Shown here: positions 53,658 through 62,176 of the stretch, piece after piece
How the letters are laid out: every line of letters begins with the position of its first letter
Position numbering within the stretch: position 1 is the stretch's first letter
Source of the DNA: Bacillus sp. S3
GTDB lineage: Bacteria > Bacillota > Bacilli > Bacillales > Cytobacillaceae
DNA: 64,000 bases
Direction of reading: 5' to 3'
NCBI RefSeq assembly: GCF_005154805.1
Contig: NZ_CP039727.1
Coordinates: forward strand, 2,849,501-2,913,500
Program-made: the position numbers and the translations under genes
The notes under the pieces: model-generated
What the model was told of the DNA's origin: nothing
The model's input: the letters and a program-made list of their open reading frames with translations, nothing else
Databases searched by the model: none

Positions 53658-54999
53658 ACGGTTTTTTAATATATTTTTGAATTTTTCGGTTTGCTGATGA
53701 TTGACTAATTTGTAATGCTTTTGCAAGAGCAATACTGGTTGGATACTTTTTATACATTCGCTTGATGAACTCCTTTTCGATTGATTCCATATATGATGTG
53801 AGAGAGGATTCACCATTCGTTACTTGAAGCTCTTGCTGAGAAGGTTTGAATTGTATGATATCCTCATTTGAAGTAACCAAGGTTTTCTCGATGAAATTTT
53901 GCAGTTCCCTAACGTTCCCTGGCCAATCCTTGTGACAAAGCCAATCAATCATTTCTGGGGAAAATTGCTTCCTTATATTATATTTTTTATTAAAAACTTC
54001 TACAAATTCATGAATCAGAGTAGGAATCTCATTTTTTCTATCTCTAAGTGGTGGGATCACCAGTTTGACCACATCAATTCTGTAATAAAGATCCTCGCGA
54101 AATTTTTTCTCATCTACCAGCTTTCTAAGGCTTTGATTGGACGCACAAACAATCCGGCAGTTGATATCAATGACCCTGCTCCCTCCTATTCTAGTTATCT
54201 TTCGGTTTTGCAAAACGGTTAAAAGCTTTACTTGTAAGTTAAGAGGCATCTCTCCTATCTCATCGAGAAATATCGTACCCGACGCAGCTAATTCAAAATA
54301 CCCTTTTTTTCCTCCCCGTTTTGCACCAGTAAATGCGCCTTCATCATATCCAAAAAGCTCTGACTCGAATAATGTTTCAGGAATAGCACCACAATTCACT
54401 TCAATAAAAGGTTCTTTAGCTCTTACAGATTGATTATGCAGTAATTGAGCAATTCGGCTTTTTCCAACACCAGATTTACCTTCGATTAAAACGGTAACGT
54501 CAAGATTGGCAACCTTAGAAACAAGACTATTGATTTCGGTCATTTTTGAATTTTCGTAAAGAAGGGATTCCAATCTCTTGATGTTTTCTATTTCCCTTTT
54601 GTAGATTGCTAGTGTATCAGCAACTTGTTCATTCCTTTCCTTTAATTTTTCAAATTCTGTAATATCTCTCGAAAAACTTAACGTTCGAACTAAGCTGCCA
54701 TTTTTAAAAATAGGATAGGCAGACACCAGAATTTTCTTTCCTGCCTTTGTCTCTTGGACTATTGTAAGTGGCTGACTGGACCTTAGTACAAGGGCTGTAA
54801 CAGATGGATTCAAAAAACCTTTCTTTTCAAGGTCTATCACATTTCCCCCAATCAGTTGATCCGGATCTACTCCATATAATTCATAGCACGAGGGACTCAC
54901 CTCCAAAACATTCCCCTCACCATCTGTAATAAAAATCTCGTCAAAGGAGTGAGTAATAATTTCCTTCAATAAAATTTCATCGATATTTTGAGCAGCCAA
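53653..54999 (-). CDS. Sigma-54-dependent activator of the ureohydrolase operon
   Basis: A 448-aa enhancer-binding protein: PAS domain at about 8-115, AAA+ domain with Walker A GKSGVGKS (174-181) and intact GAFTGA (221-226), and a C-terminal helix-turn-helix (LAKALQISQSSANRKI). It lies directly upstream of the ureohydrolase-symporter operon on the same strand. The start is a TTG at 54999 with AGGAGGG upstream. A TAGTCA-type palindrome near its own promoter suggests self-control. Confidence 0.87.
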   Translation of the reverse strand: MAAQNIDEILLKEIITHSFDEIFITDGEGNVLEVSPSCYELYGVDPDQLIGGNVIDLEKKGFLNPSVTALVLRSSQPLTIVQETKAGKKILVSAYPIFKNGSLVRTLSFSRDITEFEKLKERNEQVADTLAIYKREIENIKRLESLLYENSKMTEINSLVSKVANLDVTVLIEGKSGVGKSRIAQLLHNQSVRAKEPFIEVNCGAIPETLFESELFGYDEGAFTGAKRGGKKGYFELAASGTIFLDEIGEMPLNLQVKLLTVLQNRKITRIGGSRVIDINCRIVCASNQSLRKLVDEKKFREDLYYRIDVVKLVIPPLRDRKNEIPTLIHEFVEVFNKKYNIRKQFSPEMIDWLCHKDWPGNVRELQNFIEKTLVTSNEDIIQFKPSQQELQVTNGESSLTSYMESIEKEFIKRMYKKYPTSIALAKALQISQSSANRKIQKYIKKPC

Positions 55000-55018
55000 A
55001 TCATTCCCTCCTGTTCTC

Positions 55019-55082
55019 TAGTCATTTTCGGGTACTATTTAGTCACATTTGACTATCAAAAAAAGAAATAGTCTCTATTATA
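55019..55082 (-). promoter_or_regulatory. Activator-gene promoter and TAGTCA operators
   Basis: A -10 box TATAAT (minus strand, 55082-55077) lies upstream of TAGTCA-N4-TGACTA at 55040-55055 and a single TAGTCA at 55019-55024. The palindrome lies about 22 nt downstream of the -10 box, where bound protein would repress. No good -35 was seen. The remaining sequence to 55312 shows nothing else convincing. Confidence 0.5.
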
Positions 55083-55312
55083 CGCGTATAAAGGAAATAT
55101 CTTTTATGAATGGTAGATAAAAAATTCTCTACACAGTTCAAAATATCCTTTTTTGTTGTAGTTAGTGTTAGGTAAAATACATTTAAACCTGCTTGCCTAA
55201 AGGCATCTTGATTGTATTTGCCCGATATGATCCGTGTGTAATAAGTTAAAATAACATATTTTTTTCCTTTTATATTGTAAAATAACATTAAGACATAGGA
55301 GGGATTGGTGAA

Positions 55313-55717
55313 ATGTCAAAGAATGAAGAAGAATTCAAAAAAAGCATGGAAGCCGCAGGTAAAAATTTCACTGATGAAAAGTTTTGGAACAAATTGAAGA
55401 GATTCGGCAAAAAAGCGGGTTCATCCGTTGTGTATGCAGTTTTACTCTTATATTTTACTCTTCAAAAGCCAGAAGTCCCAAGGAAAGCTAAAACCATCAT
55501 TATTGGAGCTTTAGGTTATTTCATTCTGCCTTTTGATTTAATTCCTGATTTTGCGGTTGGAGTAGGTTTCACAGATGATTTGGGAGCATTAGGAGTAGCC
55601 CTCCTCCAAGTGGCAATGTACATTGATGATGATATTAAAGATAAAGCAAAAGAAAAATTAAAAGACTGGTTTGGCAATCATGTAGATACATCAGATATTG
55701 ATGGGAAACTGGGTTAA
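55313..55717 (+). CDS. YkvA-like DUF1232 protein
   Basis: A 134-aa protein whose central segment GYFILPFDLIPDFAVGVGFTDDLGALGVAL is the DUF1232 signature. It has one or two hydrophobic helices around it and charged ends. The function is not known; members sit at membranes. AGGAGGG lies 7 nt before the ATG. It is monocistronic, followed by a hairpin at 55820-55851. Confidence 0.85.
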   Translation: MSKNEEEFKKSMEAAGKNFTDEKFWNKLKRFGKKAGSSVVYAVLLLYFTLQKPEVPRKAKTIIIGALGYFILPFDLIPDFAVGVGFTDDLGALGVALLQVAMYIDDDIKDKAKEKLKDWFGNHVDTSDIDGKLG

Positions 55718-55819
55718 AAAGGACCAGTCCCTTAAAGAAGTTATGCTTACTCCTCTAGGGGTCAGGCTGGAATCAATTGTTTGTACTTTTCTTATCTCCC
55801 ATAACACATTTTATATTTC

Positions 55820-55851
55820 GTCCCACTTCCACATGGAAATGGGACATTTCT
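55820..55851 (+). terminator. Hairpin terminator
   Basis: GTCCCACTTCC and GGAAATGGGAC pair with one mismatch around a 4-nt loop and are followed by ATTTCT. It lies about 100 nt past the DUF1232 gene and may end its transcript. Confidence 0.6.
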
Positions 55852-55988
55852 GCTTTTAATTCCAGTCTACATTGCATAAATTGAAGAATTTGATTAGAGC
55901 AACAAAATATATTTCCTGCTGAAGACAAGAATTGAAGCGCAAAAAATGGTCAATATATAATTAAGACTATTTATAGGAAGTGATTTTC

Positions 55989-56693
55989 TTGGCAAAAAAA
56001 GGGGTACTTACTTTCGTATTAGCAACTGCTTTATTGGGTATAACCGGTTGTAACAATAATGATAATGTCGCAGGAAACAGAAATGAGAATTTGGGAGCAA
56101 AAAATGTTAGAAATAACGAAAATAATGACTTCTTTCCAACCAATAAAACAAATCAAAACTTACGTTTATCCAGCCGGGCGAGTAAGAATGTGGAACTCTT
56201 AAAAGAAGTCGATCAGGCCCATGTCATTATTCGAAATAATGATGCATATGTTGCGGTGAGTTTAAATCAAAATCATCTGGACGGTAATAGAGGAATAGCT
56301 CCAGGAACATCTGGAATGACTGGTACAAGAGATACAGGTACAGGTCTTAAACTTGGAAATTCCGGGGCGGATGTTAAACGGAATTATGATGGTACTACGG
56401 GGACTGATAATACTGAAATAACTGGGAGCGAACGAAGGGGTACTACTAGAACCACCGGACGTAAGGTTGGAACTGGTGATAACACCAACTATAAGAAAGT
56501 ATCCTCTCCACTTGACAAGCGAATAGAAAAACAAGTTCATGCGGCTGATAACTCAATTGATACTGTCTATATTTCTTACGATACCGATTTCTTTGGCCGT
56601 ATGACAAACTATTCGAACGATCTTCGAAAAGGACAAAATAGAGATCGTATTTGGAACGATTTTGACAATGCGATTAATGGTGTTTTTAGATAG
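55989..56693 (+). CDS. YhcN/YlaJ-type sporulation lipoprotein
   Basis: A 234-aa predicted lipoprotein: signal peptide with lipobox ITGC near residue 21, then an Asn-rich stretch, the conserved region ADNSIDTVYISYDTDFF, and a C-terminal YSNDLRKGQNR. These are features of the YhcN/YlaJ family of spore envelope proteins. Between about residues 100 and 170 is a Gly/Thr-rich low-complexity insert. The start is the TTG at 55989 with AGGAAG 8 nt upstream; the GTG at 55980 overlaps that box. Confidence 0.82.
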   Translation: MAKKGVLTFVLATALLGITGCNNNDNVAGNRNENLGAKNVRNNENNDFFPTNKTNQNLRLSSRASKNVELLKEVDQAHVIIRNNDAYVAVSLNQNHLDGNRGIAPGTSGMTGTRDTGTGLKLGNSGADVKRNYDGTTGTDNTEITGSERRGTTRTTGRKVGTGDNTNYKKVSSPLDKRIEKQVHAADNSIDTVYISYDTDFFGRMTNYSNDLRKGQNRDRIWNDFDNAINGVFR

Positions 56694-56738
56694 TATATAT
56701 TTTTTAACGAGTTAATAAATATCAAGGAGGTTTATCTG

Positions 56739-56927
56739 TTGGAAAAAGAAAATTTTGATCAATTTCAAAATGAAACAAACACAAACTTAAAGAAAAAAGG
56801 AAATGAACAAGTGCTTGAAATAAGTTCTACTGGATATGGGATGGAGTCAGTCTCTGTTGCCAATTTAGAAAAAACGAGTTCCAATCAAAGTGAGAACGAT
56901 AGGAATCCTTCTTGTGGCGGATTATGA
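56739..56927 (+). CDS. Small hydrophilic protein ending CGGL, 62 aa
   Basis: I do not recognise this protein. It is hydrophilic, rich in Asn, Glu and Lys, and ends with NPSCGGL, carrying a single cysteine near the C-terminus. The start is a TTG with a perfect AGGAGG 8 nt upstream. It follows the YhcN-like lipoprotein gene by about 45 nt and may be co-expressed during sporulation. A terminator lies at 56964-57007. Confidence 0.6.
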   Translation: MEKENFDQFQNETNTNLKKKGNEQVLEISSTGYGMESVSVANLEKTSSNQSENDRNPSCGGL

Positions 56928-56963
56928 AATAAAATCCACAATTTTTATAAAAATTTACTATCA

Positions 56964-57007
56964 AAAAGGGAAACCATTGTTCATTCTTTCACATTGGTTT
57001 CCCTTTT
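56964..57007. terminator. Bidirectional hairpin terminator
   Basis: AAAAGGGAAACCA and TGGTTTCCCTTTT form a perfect 13-bp stem with an 18-nt loop. It separates the plus-strand small protein gene from the minus-strand frame that ends at 57011. Confidence 0.8.
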
Positions 57008-57010
57008 CAT

Positions 57011-57181
57011 TCATAGCTTTAAACGATTATTATAATGAACAAGCCGGTCTAGTTCAGCAACCATTCTACGACACGAATTATAATACATTTCACGGCTTTT
57101 TTCGACCCTCATTCTTACAGAATGATGCCTCATATACTCTTCATAACCTACACCATGAGCACTATGCATCGCTTTTTCCAT
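57011..57181 (-). CDS. Small charged protein, 56 aa
   Basis: An open frame of 56 codons starting MEKAMHSAHGVGYEEYMRHH and ending LVHYNNRLKL, with an even coiled-coil-like spread of charged and hydrophobic residues. The ribosome binding site is weak (GAGCG). A terminator directly follows the stop on this strand. I do not recognise the family. It may share a transcript with the frame at 57216-57470. Confidence 0.45.
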   Translation of the reverse strand: MEKAMHSAHGVGYEEYMRHHSVRMRVEKSREMYYNSCRRMVAELDRLVHYNNRLKL

Positions 57182-57215
57182 TTCGCTCGTATAACTTAAT
57201 TGTAAATGATCGATT

Positions 57216-57470
57216 TTAAATCATTCCTTTCAGTTTTTTCACTTGGCGAATTGTTCTTTTTACGTTGGTTTTTATCTTATCATTGATTTCCAGGTCATAC
57301 AAAGTCGTAAAAACAGTGTATTTTGCCGTATAATGGTCTGTCATCCAAACTCGAGAAATTATCAGCAATATGCTTACCTTTTTAGCCATATCCTTCCATA
57401 TACTGCATGCTTTGAAGATGGTGAATATGTATCTATGGGACATTATTTTACCCATGGAATCAGATTTCAT
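57216..57470 (-). CDS. Doubtful small protein, 84 aa
   Basis: A frame whose second half is lysine-rich and helix-like (YDLEINDKIKTNVKRTIRQV). The first half is not convincing, and no good ribosome binding site is visible. It lies 35 nt upstream of the 56-aa frame on the same strand. A real coding role is uncertain; it may be a decayed or much shorter gene. Confidence 0.25.
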   Translation of the reverse strand: MKSDSMGKIMSHRYIFTIFKACSIWKDMAKKVSILLIISRVWMTDHYTAKYTVFTTLYDLEINDKIKTNVKRTIRQVKKLKGMI

Positions 57471-57504
57471 TGTACAATAGCTGTAATGAAAGGGAGGTAG
57501 TAAA

Positions 57505-57747
57505 ATGAAAAAAGTGATTATTTATTCTCAAGAGACGTGCCCGCCTTGTCATGCGGAAAAACAATGGTTAAAAGAAAATGGGATTGAGTTTGTGGAAAAA
57601 GATATACGTAAAAACGATCAATATTTACAAGAACTTATTGAACTAGGGGCTGCGGCTACACCAGCAACCATTATCAAAGACGAAGATCGTGAAGAGATTA
57701 TCATGGGATTTGATCAAGCGAAATTGGCTGAAATACTGGGAATATAG
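57505..57747 (+). CDS. Glutaredoxin-family protein
   Basis: An 80-aa thioredoxin-fold protein with the redox motif CPPC at residues 12-15, a cis-proline region AATPATII and a C-terminal GFDQAKLAEILG helix typical of small glutaredoxin-like proteins (NrdH/YtnI type). It should reduce disulfides or mixed thiols in the cytoplasm. GGGAGG lies 7 nt before the ATG. Confidence 0.88.
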   Translation: MKKVIIYSQETCPPCHAEKQWLKENGIEFVEKDIRKNDQYLQELIELGAAATPATIIKDEDREEIIMGFDQAKLAEILGI

Positions 57748-57830
57748 TGATAAATGGCGTGTGAACAAGAACTTTATTTTATTTTTTGGATTTTTTCCCT
57801 CTATAAAGGATAATTCCGCTACCTATACGC

Positions 57831-57847
57831 GAGTATTTAACATACTC
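57831..57847. promoter_or_regulatory. Inverted repeat upstream of the Lin0512-family gene
   Basis: GAGTAT-N5-ATACTC lies about 57 nt before the ATG of the downstream gene. It has the form of a small operator. No regulator is adjacent. Confidence 0.25.
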
Positions 57848-57903
57848 AATAAAAAACGGTAAAATAAATTGGTGAAAGCAATTGGAAAGGAAGATGTATA
57901 ATC

Positions 57904-58263
57904 ATGGAAAAATTAATGTTTATTGAAACTGGGATGGGGATTGATGTGCACGGTCAAAATATTACCCACGCGGCAGTTCGTGCTGTAAAAAATGCGATTC
58001 ACTTTAATTCGATGCCTGGTATTCGTTCGGTGCTCCCTGAAAACAATTTAGATAATATGAGAGTGAATGTGAAACTCGCCGTTCCTTGCGACAAAGAAAA
58101 GCTCGATATTGCGGCTGTAAAAGAAGCCCTCCCATATGGGGAAGTTTCGGTAGAAGTAATGGATGGCGGAATGAAGACGACTAGCGGGATAGTCCTTGAA
58201 GATAAGGGAGATAAAAATGATTTGATGTACATAGTTGTAGCATCGGTTGAAGTTGGCTATTAA
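57904..58263 (+). CDS. Lin0512-family protein
   Basis: A 119-aa protein that matches the Lin0512 family: MFIETGMGIDVHGQNITHAA at the start, MRVNVKLAVPCDKE in the middle and a C-terminal MYIVVASVEVGY. The function is not established, and the family occurs widely in bacteria. GGAAGATG lies before the ATG. A terminator follows at 58354-58382. Confidence 0.85.
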   Translation: MEKLMFIETGMGIDVHGQNITHAAVRAVKNAIHFNSMPGIRSVLPENNLDNMRVNVKLAVPCDKEKLDIAAVKEALPYGEVSVEVMDGGMKTTSGIVLEDKGDKNDLMYIVVASVEVGY

Positions 58264-58353
58264 TTTTAATCAATCAGTGATTAAAAGCCAAAATCAATAT
58301 TAAATGCACACTTAAGGAATCAAGTAACATTACAAAAACAGTTTAACACACTC

Positions 58354-58382
58354 TGCCTCCAACTTTTCATGGAGGCATTTTT
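58354..58382 (+). terminator. Terminator after the Lin0512-family gene
   Basis: TGCCTCCA and TGGAGGCA form a perfect 8-bp stem with an 8-nt loop, followed by TTTTT. The rest of the 265-nt gap to 58529 holds only a fragment of the dispersed TTGAGCCCA-type sequence. Confidence 0.85.
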
Positions 58383-58528
58383 AGTATTTCACCAATCATT
58401 TTCTAGGATCTGATTCCATAGTCTCATTTTCGCCCAGGGTTGAGCCCACATTTTGTATAATCATAGTCAAGGTATTAAGTAAACGCATACATTAATGGTG
58501 AACAACCTTAGACAGGAGGTGATATTCT

Positions 58529-58759
58529 ATGAGTCATGGGCAATCTTCCTGGGGTATTTTTGGAATTTTTCTTGGGTTTATAACAGGAGCAGTTTGGCTT
58601 TTGCTTGCGGGATTGGGAACTTATACCCAGTTTTTCGAGTTACTTGGCCTAGGAAATCTCGGCAATATTTTAAACATTCTTATCGCGATAATTGGTTTCC
58701 TTGCTTTTATTGTCTTCGGTTTATTCGTGTTTAAGGAAGCGTGGAGACGCAGCCGCTAA
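58529..58759 (+). CDS. Small membrane protein, 76 aa
   Basis: The protein has two membrane segments (about residues 9-29 and 45-68) joined by a Gly-rich turn, and a basic C-terminus (EAWRRSR) likely in the cytoplasm. AGGAGGTG lies 7 nt before the ATG, a strong site. The family is not recognised. A palindromic repeat follows. Confidence 0.7.
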   Translation: MSHGQSSWGIFGIFLGFITGAVWLLLAGLGTYTQFFELLGLGNLGNILNILIAIIGFLAFIVFGLFVFKEAWRRSR

Positions 58760-58792
58760 TATAATCCTGTGCTAATGCATGTGTATGAAAAA

Positions 58793-58837
58793 TGGGTCAG
58801 TCTCCCAGTGAATGCGTTCACCAAGGGACTGGCCCTA
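58793..58837. repeat. TGGGTCAG-type palindromic element
   Basis: Arms of about 20 nt (TGGGTCAGTCTCCCAGTGAA and an imperfect complement ending GGCCCTA) surround a short loop. It closely resembles the element at 26766-26819 in layout and sequence. It may terminate transcription of the 76-aa membrane protein gene. Confidence 0.65.
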
Positions 58838-58952
58838 CTGCTTCGTATTGTTATAAAAATAAATAATGAGAAACAATTTTTACAAATGACCTTCCAATAT
58901 TTAATAATGTGATGGTGTCTGAGACCTTTTTTTGAAATTAACGGAGATTCTG

Positions 58953-59138
58953 TCAACTATTTGATTTTGCTATTTTGTAATTTTTATGATTCACAATGGT
59001 TGTGAGTGGTTCGTCTTTGTCTTTTGAATACCCGTAATTGACTATAACAGAATTCTCCCTTATGCCAGAAACGACCCCTTCAAGGTTTTTCCCCTCACGT
59101 TTAAAGGAAATCATATCGCCTATTTTTACAGCAGCCAT
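58953..59138 (-). CDS. YkvS-like DUF2187 protein
   Basis: A 61-aa small beta-barrel protein with the KOW-like start VKIGDMISFKREGKNLEGVV and a central RENSVIVNYG. It matches the DUF2187/YkvS group of Bacillus. The function is unknown. GAGGTG lies 4-6 nt before the ATG. Confidence 0.85.
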   Translation of the reverse strand: MAAVKIGDMISFKREGKNLEGVVSGIRENSVIVNYGYSKDKDEPLTTIVNHKNYKIAKSNS

Positions 59139-59304
59139 TATATCACCTCGTCTTTAGAATACCCAAAAACAGGAATAGAAAATCCTTTTTTTACTCATTA
59201 GTAAAATAAAGAGTTGGGGGACTTTTTTATTAGCTAACCGAAATGCTAAAAGATTGAAGTTTCTTGCAATTTTAGTTACAGGACGGTTAAAACTTATAAA
59301 ATAA

Positions 59305-59340
59305 GCAAGGCTCACTCCAAAAAACAGGAGATTGCCTTGC
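59305..59340 (-). terminator. Terminator of the HAD phosphatase gene
   Basis: On the minus strand GCAAGGC and GCCTTGC pair, with an inner CTCC/GGAG stem, followed by TTATTTT. It lies directly after the HAD gene stop. Confidence 0.75.
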
Positions 59341-59345
59341 AATCT

Positions 59346-60203
59346 TTATAAAACACCAAATTTAGTTTTCAGGTAATAGTAAACACCGTCTTCATCACAG
59401 GTAAAATCCGTTACGTCATCAGTGATTTCTTTAATGCGATCGGGTGCATTTTTCATTGCTACAGCGTAATTAACGAGCCTTAGCATTGGCAAATCATTGT
59501 CGCTGTCGCCGATTGCCAACGTATCTTTCAAAGACAAGCCAAAGTGATTTAACATTTCTTGAACACCGGTTGCTTTATTGACGTTCGCCACCATCACCTC
59601 GGCATTGTGCTCCGAAGAGACTGACATCGTAAAATCAATTTCCTTCTTTAATTGCTCCAGTTCTTTTTTCCAGCATTCGATATGTTCTTTTGTCCTGGCA
59701 AAAAAATAAAATTTGGAGAATTCGTTGCCTTCTATATGATCCTTCCAAGCAATGTCTTCTTTTATCGCTTGTTTCCGGGAAAGCCACTCATTCATTCCGA
59801 CAGTTTCCGGTTTAGGATCTCTTATTTCTGCTACAACATACGCCTGATCCTGTTTTAGTGTGATACGGGCGGATCCGTATGGAAAAAGTTCATAGTACAC
59901 CTTATGTTCTCTCGCTTTTTGAATAACCATTTCCACCAATTCAAGCGAAAGTGTATGTTTAAAAACAACCTCATCCGTAACATACCCTGCCATACCATTA
60001 GATGTAACAATTCCATCCACTTGAAAGCCCGGCGGTACTAACCCTTCAACTTCGCCAAAAGCTCTTCCTGTAGCAATAAAAATAAAAAAACCCTGTTTTC
60101 GTAAATCATCTATAATTTCTTTTGTATGTATACTTACCTTATTTTGATGGTTTAAGATCGTCCCATCCATATCTAAAAAAATTGCCTTTGGTTTTCTTTC
60201 CAC
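59346..60203 (-). CDS. Cof-type HAD-family hydrolase
   Basis: A 285-aa haloacid dehalogenase-like phosphatase. Motif I is DMDGTIL near residue 11, motif II ATGR, and the C-terminal motif IV GDSDNDLPML. The large C2-type cap domain marks it as a Cof/YidA-like sugar or nucleotide phosphate phosphatase; the substrate is unknown. The start is a GTG at 60203 with GGAGG 8 nt upstream, preferred to the ATG at 60227. It is monocistronic. Confidence 0.88.
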   Translation of the reverse strand: MERKPKAIFLDMDGTILNHQNKVSIHTKEIIDDLRKQGFFIFIATGRAFGEVEGLVPPGFQVDGIVTSNGMAGYVTDEVVFKHTLSLELVEMVIQKAREHKVYYELFPYGSARITLKQDQAYVVAEIRDPKPETVGMNEWLSRKQAIKEDIAWKDHIEGNEFSKFYFFARTKEHIECWKKELEQLKKEIDFTMSVSSEHNAEVMVANVNKATGVQEMLNHFGLSLKDTLAIGDSDNDLPMLRLVNYAVAMKNAPDRIKEITDDVTDFTCDEDGVYYYLKTKFGVL

Positions 60204-60350
60204 TATTATTACCTCCTGCCCCATCACTTTAACGAATTACATTACTGGGGTCAAGTTCTGAAGCGTTTTAGAAAAACAATTTATTGCCTTTGGATTATTT
60301 GTATGTAAGGAATCATGGCGTCCAAGTCGCTGAAAAATAGCGGATACTAA

Positions 60351-60380
60351 AAAAAGGTGTGTCAGTTTACACACCTTTTT
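60351..60380 (-). terminator. Terminator of the thiamine operon
   Basis: AAAAAGGTGTGT and ACACACCTTTTT form a perfect 12-bp stem with a 6-nt loop and run into T on the minus strand. It lies about 10 nt after the thiF stop, so no thiD is co-transcribed here. Confidence 0.9.
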
Positions 60381-60391
60381 CAATGTCAGTT

Positions 60392-61411
60392 TTAACCTAG
60401 GTATCGATGGTATAGCGCCTTTGCTTCAGAAATATCCTTCGTTCCGTGTATGAGGACTCTTCCGTCTTTAAAAAATACTAATCGATGAGAATTCACCGTA
60501 AATGATAAGAGATAAGGATTCAACTGCACAGTTCCTTCTTGTTTTGCCAATGTTTTTTCTAGCCCAGACAAATCCCTGATGGTTGGACTGGGTGGACGGA
60601 TTTGAACAGAATCTCTTCCGCAAAGTACTGCTGTTTTCGTTTGGTTTTCAAAAGATAAATTAGGGTAGGACCGGTTTACCCCGCAAGAAGGACAATCCGC
60701 TCTTTTTAATTTATCAACATTAATCGCACTATACTGATTTTTCCATAAATCAAAGGAAACGAGTTTGTTTCGCAATGCTTCCAAATCACCGACCAAAATT
60801 TTCATTGCTTCACTTATTTGTTGAGCAACAACCATTTGAACGGCTGGACTTATAATCCCGGCGGTATCACAGGTTAATCCTCCGAGAGGAACTGATTCCA
60901 ATAAACAAGAAAGGCAAGGCGATTTCTCGGGAATAAATGTGTAGGAAATGCCGTAGCTTCCGACACAAGCCCCGTATATCCATGGAACAACAACCTTTTG
61001 CGATACATCGTTTATCATCATTCTTGTTTCGAAATTATCCGTTGCATCGATGATTAAATCCACATTTTTAGCCCATTCTTCAAGCTCAAAGGCTGAAGCG
61101 TCTTCGATTATTGCCTCCAATTCCACTGTTGAGTTAACCTCCGATAGGCGTCGTTTGGCTGCAATGACTTTAGGGGTTCGTTTTTTAGCATCTTCTTCTG
61201 TATATAACTGCTGCCGCTGTAAATTGCTCCATTCCACATAATCACGGTCAACAATGGTTAGCTTACCAATTCCCGCGCGGACCAATGCTTCGGCACTGCC
61301 TGTACCAAGTGCTCCTGCTCCTATGATAAGTACATGCTTAGTGGAAATTAGCTGCTGTCCGACTTTTCCAATTGGTGAAAATAATACTTGTCTTGAGTAG
61401 CGTGGATTCAC
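60392..61411 (-). CDS. thiF: ThiF-family sulfur carrier adenylyltransferase
   Basis: A 339-aa E1-like enzyme. The ATP-binding GAGALGTG is at about residues 31-38, and [13 protein letters not shown] and [10 protein letters not shown] are typical. CLSC and CPSCG hold the zinc cysteines, as in ThiF and MoeB. It adenylates the ThiS C-terminal glycine. It overlaps thiG by 4 nt and is the last gene of the thiazole operon. The C-terminal 70 residues carry a rhodanese-like extension lacking an obvious active cysteine. Confidence 0.92.
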   Translation of the reverse strand: MNPRYSRQVLFSPIGKVGQQLISTKHVLIIGAGALGTGSAEALVRAGIGKLTIVDRDYVEWSNLQRQQLYTEEDAKKRTPKVIAAKRRLSEVNSTVELEAIIEDASAFELEEWAKNVDLIIDATDNFETRMMINDVSQKVVVPWIYGACVGSYGISYTFIPEKSPCLSCLLESVPLGGLTCDTAGIISPAVQMVVAQQISEAMKILVGDLEALRNKLVSFDLWKNQYSAINVDKLKRADCPSCGVNRSYPNLSFENQTKTAVLCGRDSVQIRPPSPTIRDLSGLEKTLAKQEGTVQLNPYLLSFTVNSHRLVFFKDGRVLIHGTKDISEAKALYHRYLG

Positions 61412-62175
61412 CCGATACTCATTCCTTCCTTAGGACTGCTTGCTGCTGCATACCGCTTTTTCTCAATCCGACCGGCTTCATATCCTAATCGTCCAGCTTC
61501 AATCGCAAGCTTCATCGCTTTTGCCATTTTTACCGGATTCTTTGCCGCTGACACTGCAGTATTTAATAACACACCATCGGCCCCTAATTCCATCGCAAAG
61601 GCAGCATCGGCTGGTGAGCCAATTCCAGCATCCACAATAACAGGCACTTCAGCCTGTTCGATAATAAAACTTAGGTTTACTGGATTGATAATCCCTTGAC
61701 CGGAACCTATTGGCGAAGCCCCTGGCATGACCGCATGGCAGCCAATTTCTTGAAGCTTCCTGGCTAAAACCACATCATCTGAGGTATATGGGAGAACAAT
61801 AAATCCTTCCTTTACTAATTCCTCTGTTGCCTTTAGGGTTTCAACTGGGTCCGGGAGTAAGGTTTGATCACAGCCAATGACTTCCACTTTAATCATATCG
61901 CAAAGACCCGAGGCTTTTGCTAATTTTGCAATGCGCACAGCCTCTGAAGCGTTCTTTGCCCCTGCAGTATTTGGCAAAAGCGTATATTTAGTGGTGTCCA
62001 ACTGTTCTAAAAAGTTGGGTTGGGTTGGTTCAAAAATATTCATACGTCTTACAGCAAATGTGAGGATTTCAGCATTAGATACGTCCACTGCTTCCTTTTG
62101 AATTTCATAGCTTGGATACTTTCCTGTTCCTAATAATAAACGAGAGTGAAAGGATATAGGACCAATTTTCAACAT
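61408..62175 (-). CDS. thiG: Thiazole synthase
   Basis: A 255-aa ThiG that forms the thiazole phosphate from DXP, dehydroglycine and ThiS thiocarboxylate. The Schiff-base lysine lies in MIKVEVIG and the C-terminal [10 protein letters not shown] and [12 protein letters not shown] match the family's TIM barrel. Its AGGAGG site is encoded by the last codons of thiS, which specify the terminal glycines, so the two genes are tightly coupled. The start is the ATG at 62175. Confidence 0.95.
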   Translation of the reverse strand: MLKIGPISFHSRLLLGTGKYPSYEIQKEAVDVSNAEILTFAVRRMNIFEPTQPNFLEQLDTTKYTLLPNTAGAKNASEAVRIAKLAKASGLCDMIKVEVIGCDQTLLPDPVETLKATEELVKEGFIVLPYTSDDVVLARKLQEIGCHAVMPGASPIGSGQGIINPVNLSFIIEQAEVPVIVDAGIGSPADAAFAMELGADGVLLNTAVSAAKNPVKMAKAMKLAIEAGRLGYEAGRIEKKRYAAASSPKEGMSIG

Positions 62176-62176
62176 A

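Noticed and set aside
55043..55288. Open frame of 81 codons upstream of the activator gene, minus strand
   Set aside because: No ribosome binding site, and it covers the -10 box and TAGTCA operators of the activator gene. Its sequence is not protein-like.
56890..57500. Plus-strand frames of 85-109 codons
   Set aside because: They overlap terminators or better minus-strand frames, lack ribosome binding sites and have non-protein-like composition.
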